A stretch of DNA of 58,010 nucleotides, taken from assembly GCA_014729775.1 (NCBI GenBank), contig WJJJ01000005.1, positions 1 to 58,010 of the forward strand. Reading direction: 5' to 3'. Both the position numbers and the translations under genes were made by a program. How positions within the stretch are numbered: position 1 is the stretch's first letter; every line of letters begins with the position of its first letter. A model generated the notes under the pieces. That model did not search any database. It saw only the letters and a list, made by a program, of their open reading frames with translations, and was not told the DNA's origin. The DNA is from Candidatus Omnitrophota bacterium. GTDB taxonomy: Bacteria; Omnitrophota; Gorgyraeia; Duberdicusellales; 4484-171. This document shows, one piece after another, positions 26,544 through 35,571 of the stretch.

Positions 26544-28043
26544 TCATAACCTTTTAAACGCTCCTGTAGTTTCCAGATGAGAATAAAAACCGCGATATTT
26601 TTGAAAAATCTTTTTATATTCGCGTACGCGGGAACGCACCGGAGTAAACGCGTTTTTGGCCTGTACCATCGTTCGCGCCCCTTGTTCCACATCCGGATAC
26701 GCGCCGATGCCGTAGGCGGCCAGTACCGCCGCGCCTAACAACGTTGCGTGCGGACAGACCAGCGTTTTCACCTTCTTCCCGCACACGTCGGAATGGATCT
26801 GGTTCCATAATCCGATTGACGCGCATCCGCCGGTCATCCGTATTTCACGCACCGGAAGCGCCAGTTGAGAAAACACTTCAAATATCTGTTTGGTCTCCAT
26901 GGCTACCCCCTCCATCACCGCGCGCACGATCTCCCCAGGACCGTGACTGTGACGGCAGCCGGCGAGCAGCGCCTGCGCCTCCTCGCACCAGTGCGGAGCC
27001 GCCGCCCCGTTCAGGAAAGGATAAAAAAAGAGCCCTCCCGCTCCCGCCGGTACTTGTGCAACCTTTCTGAAATGCCGGGCGGAAAAGGTCTTCCCTCCGT
27101 TTACCGTGTTTTGAGCCCAGCGGAGACTCGCGCCGCCCGAACTCTGCATCCCTTCGGTATTCCATCTCCCGGGCACTACGTGTACCGAAGACATCACCCG
27201 CATCCGCGGATCATACACCGGAGTCGAAGTGCAGGAACACACGTCGGCAACCGTTCCCAGCGTAATCTCTATTATCCCGGAACGCACCGCTCCGGCGCCG
27301 ACTCCGGCGCATTGCTGGTCTCCGCCGCCGGAAATGAGCGGGGTACCGTGTAAAAAACCTGTTTTCCGGGCCGCTCCTTTCGCGAGCGTGCCGACCTTGA
27401 CTCCTGATTCGATCAACCCCGGATACTTGCCGACACTGAGCCGGGCAGCTTTCAGGATATCCCTGTCCCATTTCAGTTTTTTCGCATCCAGCACCCCGGT
27501 CAAAGAGGCGTTGGAATAATCCACCACACATTCTTCACTTCCGAACCGGCTGAGAAAATATTCCTGCAGAGTGACGATCTTGGCCGCCTTCCTGTACAGC
27601 GACGGCATCATCGCCCGAAACCACAAATACTTCGAAAGGGAAAACACCGGATTCAACGGCAGACCGGTACGCCGGTAAAAAGATTCGCCGGACATCCGGT
27701 CGCGGAATTTCGCGAGCAGCTCCTGACCGCGCATATCCTGCCATGAAATCGCGTTGGACAACGCCCGGCCCTGCGCGTCTACACAGAGACAGGTCGCCCG
27801 CTGATTGGTTACCGCCAGCGCGAGCACGTCCGCCGAAGCGATCTTAGACCGGTGCAACGCGCTCTGCAGTACCGCGCAGGCACCGTAAAATAACTCCTGC
27901 GGCCGGTATTCGTATCTGCCGCCGGGGAGCACGCGGGGCGCACATTCCCGGGAAGCGATCCCTTTGAGCCGGCCGCGAAGATCAAATACCCCGGCCTTCA
28001 TTGTAGAAGTACCACAGTCAAGTGCGGCGACATATTTTTTCAT
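26544..28043 (-). CDS. FGGY-family carbohydrate kinase
   Basis: A 499-residue sugar kinase of the xylulokinase/glycerol kinase family, which phosphorylates a sugar or polyol with ATP. VAALDCGTSTMKAGVFD is the N-terminal phosphate-binding loop, AISWQDMRG matches the family's W-x-D/R-R region, LISGGGDQQCAGVGAGAV opens the C-terminal domain, and MTGGCASIGLWNQIHSDV the adenosine site. The substrate cannot be fixed. ATG 28043 is used; a TTG 12 bases earlier is possible and neither has a strong ribosome site. It is followed by the PAS/GAF gene. Confidence 0.85.
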   Translation of the reverse strand: MKKYVAALDCGTSTMKAGVFDLRGRLKGIASRECAPRVLPGGRYEYRPQELFYGACAVLQSALHRSKIASADVLALAVTNQRATCLCVDAQGRALSNAISWQDMRGQELLAKFRDRMSGESFYRRTGLPLNPVFSLSKYLWFRAMMPSLYRKAAKIVTLQEYFLSRFGSEECVVDYSNASLTGVLDAKKLKWDRDILKAARLSVGKYPGLIESGVKVGTLAKGAARKTGFLHGTPLISGGGDQQCAGVGAGAVRSGIIEITLGTVADVCSCTSTPVYDPRMRVMSSVHVVPGRWNTEGMQSSGGASLRWAQNTVNGGKTFSARHFRKVAQVPAGAGGLFFYPFLNGAAAPHWCEEAQALLAGCRHSHGPGEIVRAVMEGVAMETKQIFEVFSQLALPVREIRMTGGCASIGLWNQIHSDVCGKKVKTLVCPHATLLGAAVLAAYGIGAYPDVEQGARTMVQAKNAFTPVRSRVREYKKIFQKYRGFYSHLETTGAFKRL

Positions 28044-28137
28044 ACGGTTCGGCAAGGTGTATCTCTATCTTTCCCGTTCGGGACTGACTTCTTTGGGCAG
28101 GAAACGGCACTTTGGCACACTGCCGGAAAGCAGTATC

Positions 28138-28146
28138 ATTATATCA
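28138..28146 (-). promoter_or_regulatory. Extended -10 promoter for the FGGY kinase gene
   Basis: The minus strand reads TGATATAAT, a perfect TATAAT box with the TGn extension. No good -35 is seen 17 bases upstream, which is tolerated in extended -10 promoters. It would give a leader of about 90 bases before the kinase start at 28043. Confidence 0.45.
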
Positions 28147-28220
28147 AATAGCCGCAGAAAGAAAAGGAAATTCCCTCTTCAGTGCAGGCAACCGATTGCG
28201 CCTTCATCGCTCATCCCCCT

Positions 28221-28260
28221 CCAAGTTCAACCGAAGTTCAACCGCGTAGGTTGAACTTGG
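28221..28260. repeat. Palindromic intergenic repeat, single copy with an extra arm
   Basis: Perfect inverted repeat at 28234-28258: arms AAGTTCAACC and GGTTGAACTT around a GCGTA loop. A second copy of the left arm (CCAAGTTCAACC) lies directly before it. The core matches, in the opposite orientation and with one base changed, the four units at 36822-36951. It sits between the start of the kinase gene and the 3' end of the acyl-ACP synthetase gene, about 65 bases from the latter. Confidence 0.75.
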
Positions 28261-28325
28261 GGTCAAAGCGTTTCCCCTCATGTTGCACAGAAACACATAA
28301 GAAAAAATAAGGAAAATCGGCAAAT

Positions 28326-30941
28326 TCAGGCAAGCTCTTGCACCCGCTGACGGAGTGCGGCGGCAATCCGGACATCACGATCGTCACTCTCTTTCGCCTC
28401 CTCCTCGATCAATTCCTGCCAGCGAACCGGTGCACCGAAAATGACGGTGATCTTTCCCCCGCGGGGGAACTTCCTCTCCCGCGGCCAGGCCTCGTGCGCG
28501 CCCCGAATGCGTACCGGCACCGCAGGCACGTCCAGTTCCCGCATGAGCACCGCGACGCCCTTTTTGAATTCCTGCACTTCACCGCTGACTGAACGCCGGC
28601 CGGAGGGAAATATACACACATTCTTTTCATGCCGCAAAACGTAGGCAACCGCTTTCATCGACGCCATCAGACGCACCCGGGTATCGATCGGGATCAGGTG
28701 CGCCAGGCGGATTCCCCAGCGAAAAGCGGGGAGTTCAAAAATATCCCGGTATCCGAGAAAAAACACGTGCGGCGCGTCCTGGGTACGCAGGGCGCCGAAT
28801 ACCGCAAACCCGTCAAGGTAACTGGCATGATTAGCGCATAACAGATAAGGACCATGCTCCGGTATATGCTCCCGCCCCCGGGCGCCAAGCGACCAAAGAA
28901 CATTGAAAAGCGCGCGCACGCACACCCGGGAGGCTTGCATGAATATCCGGTTCCCTCTCGGTGTCGGGATCGCGATTTTTTTCCTCAAGGACGGCGGCGG
29001 CGGTTCGCGTAATATCTGTTCCCATTGTGTTTTTTGACGGTCAACCCGGCGCGTTCCTCCTCCGCCGGTCATTTTTACAATAAGATCTCGGACCGTTGCC
29101 GGCTCATACACCAGCCGTTCATCGAGTTTCCTCTGCAGCAGTGATTCCAGTCCCGTGCCGATCTCTACTCTTCCCAGTGAATCCACGCCGAGATCGATCT
29201 CCAGATGACTGGAAAGAGACACCGGCTGATCCAGAGTGTCGCGCAAGAATTGAATGATCTTCTTCGCGGTTTTTTTATCCTGAATTTCAGGATCATCCTC
29301 GACCGACTCCTGCGGCGGGGAAACGTCCCGTTTCTCTTTTCCGCCGGCAAGATATTTTTCTCTGACTTCGTAGCGTTTGATCTTGCGCAGCGACGTACGC
29401 GGCAACTCTTCGGTCGTAAGCGTGAAGCCCTTCACTCGCTGATATCCGGGCAGGCGGGTGCCAAACTGTTCCAATTCCCAGCGAATCTTGTTTTCGATGT
29501 TTGATTCATGGTCCTCGCGGAAACGGGCGACATCCGGCACGATCACCGCGAACAGGACCTTCTCTTCCGTGCCCGCGCCGCCTTTGGCCAACACGCAGAT
29601 TTCCTTAATAAAAGGGCTCTGCGCATAGAACTCTTCCAATTCTTCGGGATAAATATTCTTGCCGGAACTCAACACGATCACGTGTTTCTTCCGGCCGGTG
29701 AGGAACAGATACCCCTCCTGATCCCGGCGGCCAAGGTCCCCTGAATAGAGCCATCCGTCTTTGATCGTCTTTTGGGTAAGATCCTGACGGCGGTAGTATC
29801 CGACCATCACATTCGGGCCCCGGATACACACCTCGCCGACCCCGTCCGGACCGGGATCATGAATCCTCACCTCTACTCGGGGAAGAGGGGTTCCCACCGA
29901 ACCGAACTTCACTTTCCCCGGAGGATTAAACGTGACGACCGGAGAGGTTTCCGTCAGACCGTAGCCCTCAATGAACTCATACCCCAGCGAGGAAAAATCG
30001 CGGGCAATCTCCTCGTTCAACCGCGCTCCACCGCTCACCCACATCCGCAGCCGCGAACCGAACGTTTTCTTCACCTTATGCCGGGCAAACAGCGCGGCCG
30101 CGGGACGCAGGAACCGGGGCACCCTGTTGATACGTTCGAAGATCTTTGTATGCAGAACCGAAAATAACTGCGGCACCCCGACAAAGATCGTCACTCCGCC
30201 TTCGCGCAGTACGCGGGTAAGGACTTCCGGATGGAACGTGACCGGGAAATACACCGTCGCGGCCCCGAGAAAGAACGGTACCAGCAAAGTCACCATGCAG
30301 GCATAGGTATGATATAAAGGGAGAAGCGCCAGGAAGACGTCATCAGGCCGGCAAATGCCCAAATCACGCACGCTGAGGAAATTCACGCTCAAATTCCGAT
30401 GAGAGAGTAATACACCTTTGGGCTGACCGGTCGTACCCGAAGTATAAATAAGGACGGCGATGTCTTCGGGACTCACCTCGGGCAGCGTTCCCAAAGGCTG
30501 GGTGTCTTGCACCTCATCGAATCCGGTGCATCCCGACGGCCGGGCGTCAAGCGTCACCACCCGCACCCTGCCGCCGGCCGAATTTACTTTTTTTTCGTAC
30601 AATGCTCCCGAACAGAACAGGATCTTGGCTTCGCTGTCGGCAACCAGGTTGCCTATTTCCTCCGCGCTGAGATCCGGATCAATCGGCACACAGACTCCCT
30701 GTGCGCAGGCGACCGCGAAATATATATACCCCCATTCCGGCCGGTTTTCCAGCACCAGCGCGACCTTCTCTCCCTTCCTTAGTTTCTGCTCATCCAGCCA
30801 GGCCGCGATCCGGCGTACCCGGTCGCTGACCTCGGCATAGGAATAGGTGTGCCAGACTTCCCCACGGAACTCACGCACCGCAGCCCGGTCGTGAAACGAC
30901 TCTTCGGCGTGGCTGAAAAGAGAGACAAGGGTATCTGACAT
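28326..30941 (-). CDS. Acyl-ACP synthetase / acyl carrier / 1-acylglycerol-phosphate acyltransferase fusion
   Basis: An 871-residue three-part enzyme. Residues 1-535 are an ANL-type AMP-forming synthetase (YTSGTTGQPKG at 166-176, GYGLTETSP at 326-334, YSGDLG near 400). Residues 555-625 form an acyl carrier domain with LGVDSLGRVE, phosphopantetheine serine at 588. Residues 660-871 are a PlsC-type acyltransferase with NHASYLD at 704-710 and FPSGRRS at 778-784. The last motif is normally FPEGTRS, so the conserved Glu is replaced. The protein would activate a fatty acid, load it and transfer it to a lysophospholipid. Start ATG 30941, two bases after the MFS gene stop, with a weak ribosome site. 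Confidence 0.88.
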   Translation of the reverse strand: MSDTLVSLFSHAEESFHDRAAVREFRGEVWHTYSYAEVSDRVRRIAAWLDEQKLRKGEKVALVLENRPEWGYIYFAVACAQGVCVPIDPDLSAEEIGNLVADSEAKILFCSGALYEKKVNSAGGRVRVVTLDARPSGCTGFDEVQDTQPLGTLPEVSPEDIAVLIYTSGTTGQPKGVLLSHRNLSVNFLSVRDLGICRPDDVFLALLPLYHTYACMVTLLVPFFLGAATVYFPVTFHPEVLTRVLREGGVTIFVGVPQLFSVLHTKIFERINRVPRFLRPAAALFARHKVKKTFGSRLRMWVSGGARLNEEIARDFSSLGYEFIEGYGLTETSPVVTFNPPGKVKFGSVGTPLPRVEVRIHDPGPDGVGEVCIRGPNVMVGYYRRQDLTQKTIKDGWLYSGDLGRRDQEGYLFLTGRKKHVIVLSSGKNIYPEELEEFYAQSPFIKEICVLAKGGAGTEEKVLFAVIVPDVARFREDHESNIENKIRWELEQFGTRLPGYQRVKGFTLTTEELPRTSLRKIKRYEVREKYLAGGKEKRDVSPPQESVEDDPEIQDKKTAKKIIQFLRDTLDQPVSLSSHLEIDLGVDSLGRVEIGTGLESLLQRKLDERLVYEPATVRDLIVKMTGGGGTRRVDRQKTQWEQILREPPPPSLRKKIAIPTPRGNRIFMQASRVCVRALFNVLWSLGARGREHIPEHGPYLLCANHASYLDGFAVFGALRTQDAPHVFFLGYRDIFELPAFRWGIRLAHLIPIDTRVRLMASMKAVAYVLRHEKNVCIFPSGRRSVSGEVQEFKKGVAVLMRELDVPAVPVRIRGAHEAWPRERKFPRGGKITVIFGAPVRWQELIEEEAKESDDRDVRIAAALRQRVQELA

Positions 30942-30943
30942 GA

Positions 30944-32167
30944 TTATACGTTAATTTTGCGCAGTGATCGCGCGGCCAGGAACAAAAATACCGTCAAACT
31001 CAACAATCCGATCCGATAACGCACCACGCCCAAAGGAGCGCATACCAATAATAGTATACTAAAAAAGACCGGCCCCGCAACCGCGGCGGCATAGCCGATG
31101 AACGCGAACAATCCGAACATCTCTCCCAGCCGCTCCTGCGGCACCAGCCGTGCCGCCAGCGCACGGGAAACCGTCCAGGTTGCCCCCATGGCAAGCCCGA
31201 CTCCCGCGCCGATCACCCAGTACATCCACTCCGCGGCCACAAGTGCGGCGGCGAAAAACACTGCCAGCCACAAAAACAGCACCGTCATGAGCATCCGTTT
31301 ATATCCCATCCGATCGGAAAGCCAGCCTGACACCATGCTCCCGGCCATGGCAAACACGGTTGAAGAAAGCACCAGCCGAAAGATCTGGGGTTCAGTCAGC
31401 CCCAGCACCTGGTCCATATACACCGACATAAACAGGATCAGGGTATTTAACGGACAGAGCACCCAGAACGCCGCGAGAAAAAAATGCCGGATATCCGGAT
31501 TTTCCCGCCAGTATCCGGCAAAGGACTGAAGCATCGAACGTACGGCGCGTGCCGGTTTCGGAGGTGCCGCGGCGCGCTCCTCCTTTTTTCCCGGTTCACG
31601 GACCCCGAACAATGACGGGATCACGCACAGCGCGAATCCCGCCGCGCTGGGCAGAATCGCGGCGTGCTTTCCCTGCTCGGCGGCAATCGGAGTGATCAAG
31701 GCAACCGCGATCAACGAACCCACATACCCCAGTGTCTTCCCGAAACCGGATACAATCCCGTATTTTTCCCTGGGCGCGACCGAGACGATCAACGTGTTAT
31801 AAAACACGACGGCGAACTGCAGAGAAAAATTGGTAAGCGCGAAGAGGATCAGCGCGGCAATAACATTCTTAGTCAACGCCAGCAGAAAAAAGAACCCGGC
31901 GGCAAAAACGGTGGCGCCGACGAAGAATTTCTTTTTGGCCCGTGCCCGGTCGGCAAAAGCCCCTGCCAAGGGAGAAAGAAACGCCACCAATACCATGGAC
32001 GCCCCGAAGGCCGCGCTGTAGAATAACTCCGGGACCTTTTTCTCCATCGTGATCCAGCGCACGAAATACAGAGTCAATACGTTCAGGGTGAAAAATTTCG
32101 CGGCGAGATCGTACAATGCCCAGGAAAACACGCGTAATTTTGAATAAGGAACCGTTTGATCTGACAT
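30944..32167 (-). CDS. MFS transporter, UMF1/Atg22-like
   Basis: A 407-residue inner-membrane protein with about 12 membrane segments. WALYDLAAKFFTLNVLTLYF at the N-terminus and the ADRARAKKKFF loop after segment 2 are typical of the UMF1/Atg22 branch of the major facilitator superfamily; a second loop SDRMGYKRM marks the C-terminal half. The substrate is unknown. It ends two bases before the acyl-ACP synthetase fusion starts, which suggests a linked role, possibly in lipid handling, as lysophospholipid flippases (LplT) are paired with such fusions in other bacteria. ATG 32167 has a weak ribosome site. Confidence 0.82.
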   Translation of the reverse strand: MSDQTVPYSKLRVFSWALYDLAAKFFTLNVLTLYFVRWITMEKKVPELFYSAAFGASMVLVAFLSPLAGAFADRARAKKKFFVGATVFAAGFFFLLALTKNVIAALILFALTNFSLQFAVVFYNTLIVSVAPREKYGIVSGFGKTLGYVGSLIAVALITPIAAEQGKHAAILPSAAGFALCVIPSLFGVREPGKKEERAAAPPKPARAVRSMLQSFAGYWRENPDIRHFFLAAFWVLCPLNTLILFMSVYMDQVLGLTEPQIFRLVLSSTVFAMAGSMVSGWLSDRMGYKRMLMTVLFLWLAVFFAAALVAAEWMYWVIGAGVGLAMGATWTVSRALAARLVPQERLGEMFGLFAFIGYAAAVAGPVFFSILLLVCAPLGVVRYRIGLLSLTVFLFLAARSLRKINV

Positions 32168-32214
32168 ATATTTACCGAATCACGCCGGGCTGTGGACGAT
32201 CTTAGAACAAAACG

Positions 32215-32856
32215 CTACTCATGCCGGCGGCTGCGCCGCCATGAATCAATCAGTTTCTTCACTTCCTCATCATTAAGATCATACCAGTTTTCATAGACTT
32301 GCGCTACCGCGTAAAAATGAGCCGGACTTTCCAGGACCACTACCCGGTCACTTCCAGCCTCCAGCGCATTCCGCACCTCCTCTCCGGCCACCGGCGCGGC
32401 AACCACCACCTTACTCGCGCCCCGCGCCCGGCACATCCGCAGTGACGCCCGCATCGTAGAGCCCATCGCGATACCATCATCAACCAGGATCACTGTACTT
32501 CCCCGGATTTCAGGAAGCGGCCGATTATCGCGCAACACCGAGATTCGCCGCGTAATTTCCTGCTGTTGTTCGGCCTTGATCTCGGCAATTGTATCGGCAG
32601 GCAGCCAGCCTGAGGCCTCCGGGAAGATATAGGCAGACCCGTCTTCGGCGATCGCGCCGAAGCCTGATTCCGGATTGTCGGGAAAGGGAAGTTTACGAGT
32701 CACCAAAAGTGAGAACACCCCGTCCAGCGCCGCGGCGATCTCCAGCCCCACCGGCACGCCGCCCCGCGGTATTGCCAGCACCAGGGGATTGCAGCCGCGG
32801 AATTCTTCCAGCGCCCGGACTAATTGCTGCCCGGCGTCTTTTCGGTCCCGAAACAT
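32215..32856 (-). CDS. Phosphoribosyltransferase family protein
   Basis: A 213-residue type I phosphoribosyltransferase fold of the COG1926 kind. FRDRKDAGQQLVRAL is the usual N-terminus of this group, AIPRGGVPVGLEIA the first loop, and VILVDDGIAMGSTMRA the PRPP-binding motif. The substrate is not known for these proteins. ATG 32856 is chosen by fit to the family start; in-frame GTG 32862 and ATG 32892 lie upstream, the latter overlapping the YbhB gene. No strong ribosome site is seen at any of them. It is translationally close to the preceding gene. Confidence 0.8.
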   Translation of the reverse strand: MFRDRKDAGQQLVRALEEFRGCNPLVLAIPRGGVPVGLEIAAALDGVFSLLVTRKLPFPDNPESGFGAIAEDGSAYIFPEASGWLPADTIAEIKAEQQQEITRRISVLRDNRPLPEIRGSTVILVDDGIAMGSTMRASLRMCRARGASKVVVAAPVAGEEVRNALEAGSDRVVVLESPAHFYAVAQVYENWYDLNDEEVKKLIDSWRRSRRHE

Positions 32857-32872
32857 CTTCACTTGCGTCCAT

Positions 32873-33307
32873 TCATCTCTGCTGACGCGCATAGGTGCAA
32901 ATCAACTCGGCTTCTTCAATGACATGCCCGGTACTGGCTTCCTCCAACGCCTGAGCACCACCTTCAATATCGAAATCAGTGTTCAACGCAAATACCTTAA
33001 ACCGGTAACGATGGATACCGCTCAACGGACACGGGCCGCGGTAACGCCGTTTGCCGAAGTCATTGATCCCCTGTTTTCCCGGAATAGAGTGTTCATCAAT
33101 TCTGGACACCGGCGGGATGTCATAGACCAGCCAGTGTACCCTCTCTCCGGGTGATGCGTCCATATCCTCGAGGATAACCGCCAACGTCTTCGTACCCTCC
33201 GGCACTTCTTCAAATGCCAGCGGCGGATTCACTCCCTCTCCGTCACAGGTGTACTTCAAAGGTAAAGCGGTATTGGCGGTAAACACGGTACTTCTTACAT
33301 TCATCAT
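32873..33307 (-). CDS. YbhB/YbcL family (Raf kinase inhibitor-like) protein
   Basis: A 144-residue PEBP-fold protein. LPLKYTCDGEGVNPPLAFEEVP is the conserved start, DMDASPGERVHWLVYDIPP carries the ligand-site Asp and His, and GPCPLSGIHRYRFKVFAL the GPxPPxGxHRY motif with Leu-Ser in place of Pro-Pro. No signal peptide is present, so it is cytoplasmic. Function of bacterial members is unclear. Two ATG codons (33307 and 33304) follow AAGGAAGGAG. It overlaps or nearly touches the downstream phosphoribosyltransferase gene. Confidence 0.87.
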   Translation of the reverse strand: MMNVRSTVFTANTALPLKYTCDGEGVNPPLAFEEVPEGTKTLAVILEDMDASPGERVHWLVYDIPPVSRIDEHSIPGKQGINDFGKRRYRGPCPLSGIHRYRFKVFALNTDFDIEGGAQALEEASTGHVIEEAELICTYARQQR

Positions 33308-33622
33308 TCTCCTTCCTTTTTCACAAACTATTGTTCCGGGATCCAACATTCGTTATCCAGGATCAATTTTAAAACCCACAGTTCCTCCCCGCGCACCCGT
33401 CGCAGCCGCGTCGGGCGCCGGGCTCTGGTATTACTTTAAAAAAAGACCGGTGGGAACACAATCCGATAATTCTCCTTTTCTTTGACTTTATGCCTTATTC
33501 GGATACCTCGGAGAATCAAGTCAGATGAATCAAGAAACGGTCCATTGAGCACAGCTGGGCATTGGGAGAAACTAAGAAGAAGGATAAGATTTGGAAAAAG
33601 ACGGAAAGAAAGGAGGAATGGA
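33308..33622. other. Divergent intergenic region
   Basis: 315 bases between the YbhB gene (minus) and the BON-domain gene (plus), so it should hold two outward promoters. I see a TTGACT at 33482 on the plus strand but no matching -10, and no clear minus-strand promoter. No small gene with a ribosome site is evident. The AGGAGG at 33611-33616 belongs to the BON gene. Confidence 0.4.
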
Positions 33623-34297
33623 ATGCGCAACCCTCAAGAAACTCTCCAACACGTACGCGAACAACTGCAGTGGGACTCACGAATAGATGCTTCACACATC
33701 ACGGTCGAGCTGGACGACGGCTCGCTCGTGCTGAAGGGCACCGTCCCGACTTTTTCCATGGCCGACGCCGCGGAAACCGCGGCCTGGACGGCGGCGCCGG
33801 ACGCGGAAAACATCGTGAATAAAATTAAAGCAAAACACCTCCCGGCCGAAAACGCGGTAAGCGATGATCAGATACAGAAGACCATAGAGAATATTCTCCG
33901 CTGGAATCCCCGCATTGACCCCTCATTTCTTGAAATAGAATGCGCGAAGGGACAGGTCACACTCAAAGGTACGATCGACTCCTACTGGCAGAAACAGCGG
34001 GCCGAAGAACTCATCGGAGAAGTATCCGGAGTGGTGCAAATTACCAATAATCTGTCCGTTCAACCAAAATCACGAGTGGAAGACAAGCTCATTTACGAAG
34101 ACATCCTCGCGGCATTCCGCCGGGACAGAAGATTGAATTCCAGCCGGATCATCGTAACCGTTGAAGACGCGAAGGTCGCCTTGACGGGGGCGGTTCCCGA
34201 CCGGGACCGGATGAGGATCGCTAAAAATATCGCAGTTTACACCCGCGGAGTGAAAGAAGTAGAGAACAATCTGCGCGTCGAGCATCCGAAAGCATGA
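33623..34297 (+). CDS. Triple BON-domain protein
   Basis: A 224-residue protein made of three BON domains (about 3-70, 78-145, 152-220). Each shows the pattern of a helix with W-D/NxRID followed by a strand containing G-x-V/A-x-L-x-G-x-V: for example DGSLVLKGTVP, KGQVTLKGTID and DAKVALTGAVP. BON domains bind phospholipid or act in osmotic-shock proteins such as OsmY. No signal peptide is seen, so location is uncertain. ATG 33623 follows AGGAGG by 6 bases; the frame is open further upstream but has no comparable start. It converges with the next gene. Confidence 0.85.
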   Translation: MRNPQETLQHVREQLQWDSRIDASHITVELDDGSLVLKGTVPTFSMADAAETAAWTAAPDAENIVNKIKAKHLPAENAVSDDQIQKTIENILRWNPRIDPSFLEIECAKGQVTLKGTIDSYWQKQRAEELIGEVSGVVQITNNLSVQPKSRVEDKLIYEDILAAFRRDRRLNSSRIIVTVEDAKVALTGAVPDRDRMRIAKNIAVYTRGVKEVENNLRVEHPKA

Positions 34298-34317
34298 TCA
34301 GCAAAAGGGAAGAATCA

Positions 34318-35439
34318 TCAAGAAGGAACGGAAGGTGCCGGTGTGTGGTCCAGCGGAAGCGGGGTATATCCGCAATCCAGCGCGCTCAGAAAATACAGCG
34401 AAAATGAACGAAAAAACACGGCAAACGGGAGCTGGATACTTAACATTAAAATATATAAAAGCACGACAAAAGGGATCCCCATGATGACCGCGTATATCCA
34501 GAATCCCGGCATCGCGTTCGTCGCCGAAAAGAGCAAATAGGGCACACCGAACAGCACCAATCCCACCAGCAGAAGGAACAAGAGCACCAGGAGAACGAGC
34601 ACAAACGTAGCCAGCAGCGTGACAATCCCGAACGCGATCATCAACAGGAAAAATAAGAGGAAATTCTTCAGATCCCCCCGCAGAATCTTTAATCCGATCC
34701 CCGCCCCTTCCATGAACCCGCACCGGTCTGCTTCCATGATCGGAATCACGAAATGGTCCGCCAGCGCCTGGATAAGCGCGAAGATGACCGCGCCGATAAT
34801 CAACAGCAGAATTATCGCGCCGATCGATATGATAATCTGCCATAAGGAATATTGAGCGGCGGCATAAAACACTCCGGCGGCGCGCAGCGAAAAAAATCCC
34901 CATACGGCAAGGCCGCCGAAGTATACCAACCATACCGCCATCATCGTCAGTGTAAAGCCAAAAAATGAATTCCCCTGGTGGCGGAACTCCCGCCACGGCA
35001 CCTTGATCGGAGTTTCATTATGCCGAATCGCGTTAAGCCAGATAAACTTAAACCGGGACGAGATCCACGAAAACAGCAATATAAGAATCAGCGCCAGCGT
35101 CAACACAATCGATACGGAAATGATTACCTGCGGAGTGAAGAAATTCCGAAGGAAATTATACGGCTGAGAAAATGCGTCCCGGTGATACGCACCTTGCGTC
35201 AGCACCGCGGCCGGGGCGGCAGACGGCTCGTTCTGCTGATAAAATGTTTTCTTCTTCGCCGGTCCGGAACTTCGGTAATTCGAACTGCTGCCGAAATTTC
35301 CTCCGTAGCTCACCGCACCGGCGAGGAAACCGATGAGAATCAACTTAAGCCACTTTTTGGCGGAAAAGGGACGGAAAAGTATCTCTTTGGTATGGGTAAT
35401 GCTTTTTTTGATGAGGTCGTCAAACGCGACTGTATCCAA
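34318..35439 (-). CDS. Multi-pass membrane protein of unknown function
   Basis: A 373-residue integral membrane protein with about six membrane segments (near 31-50, 105-130, 160-185, 200-230, 260-300 and 320-350). A soluble N-terminal loop rich in Ser, Tyr, Lys and Gly (about 50-100) separates the first two. The pattern RPFSAKKWLKLILIGFLAG and FKFIWLNAIRHNETPIKVPW is seen in uncharacterised DUF4013/DUF7544-like proteins, but I cannot assign a function. The only start in place is TTG 35439, preceded by GAGGG. It converges with the BON gene and diverges from the DJ-1 gene. Confidence 0.65.
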   Translation of the reverse strand: MDTVAFDDLIKKSITHTKEILFRPFSAKKWLKLILIGFLAGAVSYGGNFGSSSNYRSSGPAKKKTFYQQNEPSAAPAAVLTQGAYHRDAFSQPYNFLRNFFTPQVIISVSIVLTLALILILLFSWISSRFKFIWLNAIRHNETPIKVPWREFRHQGNSFFGFTLTMMAVWLVYFGGLAVWGFFSLRAAGVFYAAAQYSLWQIIISIGAIILLLIIGAVIFALIQALADHFVIPIMEADRCGFMEGAGIGLKILRGDLKNFLLFFLLMIAFGIVTLLATFVLVLLVLLFLLLVGLVLFGVPYLLFSATNAMPGFWIYAVIMGIPFVVLLYILMLSIQLPFAVFFRSFSLYFLSALDCGYTPLPLDHTPAPSVPS

Positions 35440-35522
35440 TTCGGCCCTCGGTCTTTGTGGGGGGTATTCCTGTAAAAACAGTATACCCTATTCTCCCGCG
35501 ATTGGCAACCGTTGTTTCGCTA

Positions 35523-35550
35523 TTGAAAGTCGGCGAATTCCGTTTACAAT
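35523..35550 (+). promoter_or_regulatory. Sigma-70-type promoter of the DJ-1 family gene
   Basis: TTGAAA (35523-35528), a 16-base spacer and TACAAT (35545-35550). The start of transcription would fall near 35557, just before the AGGAGG site at 35561-35566, so the leader is only about 15 bases. Confidence 0.6.
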
Positions 35551-35571
35551 AAAATAAAAAAGGAGGATTGC

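Noticed and set aside
30945-30960. TATAAT-like sequence before the acyl-ACP synthetase gene
   Set aside because: It lies at the stop of the MFS gene, two bases from the next start, where co-transcription is more likely than a new promoter.
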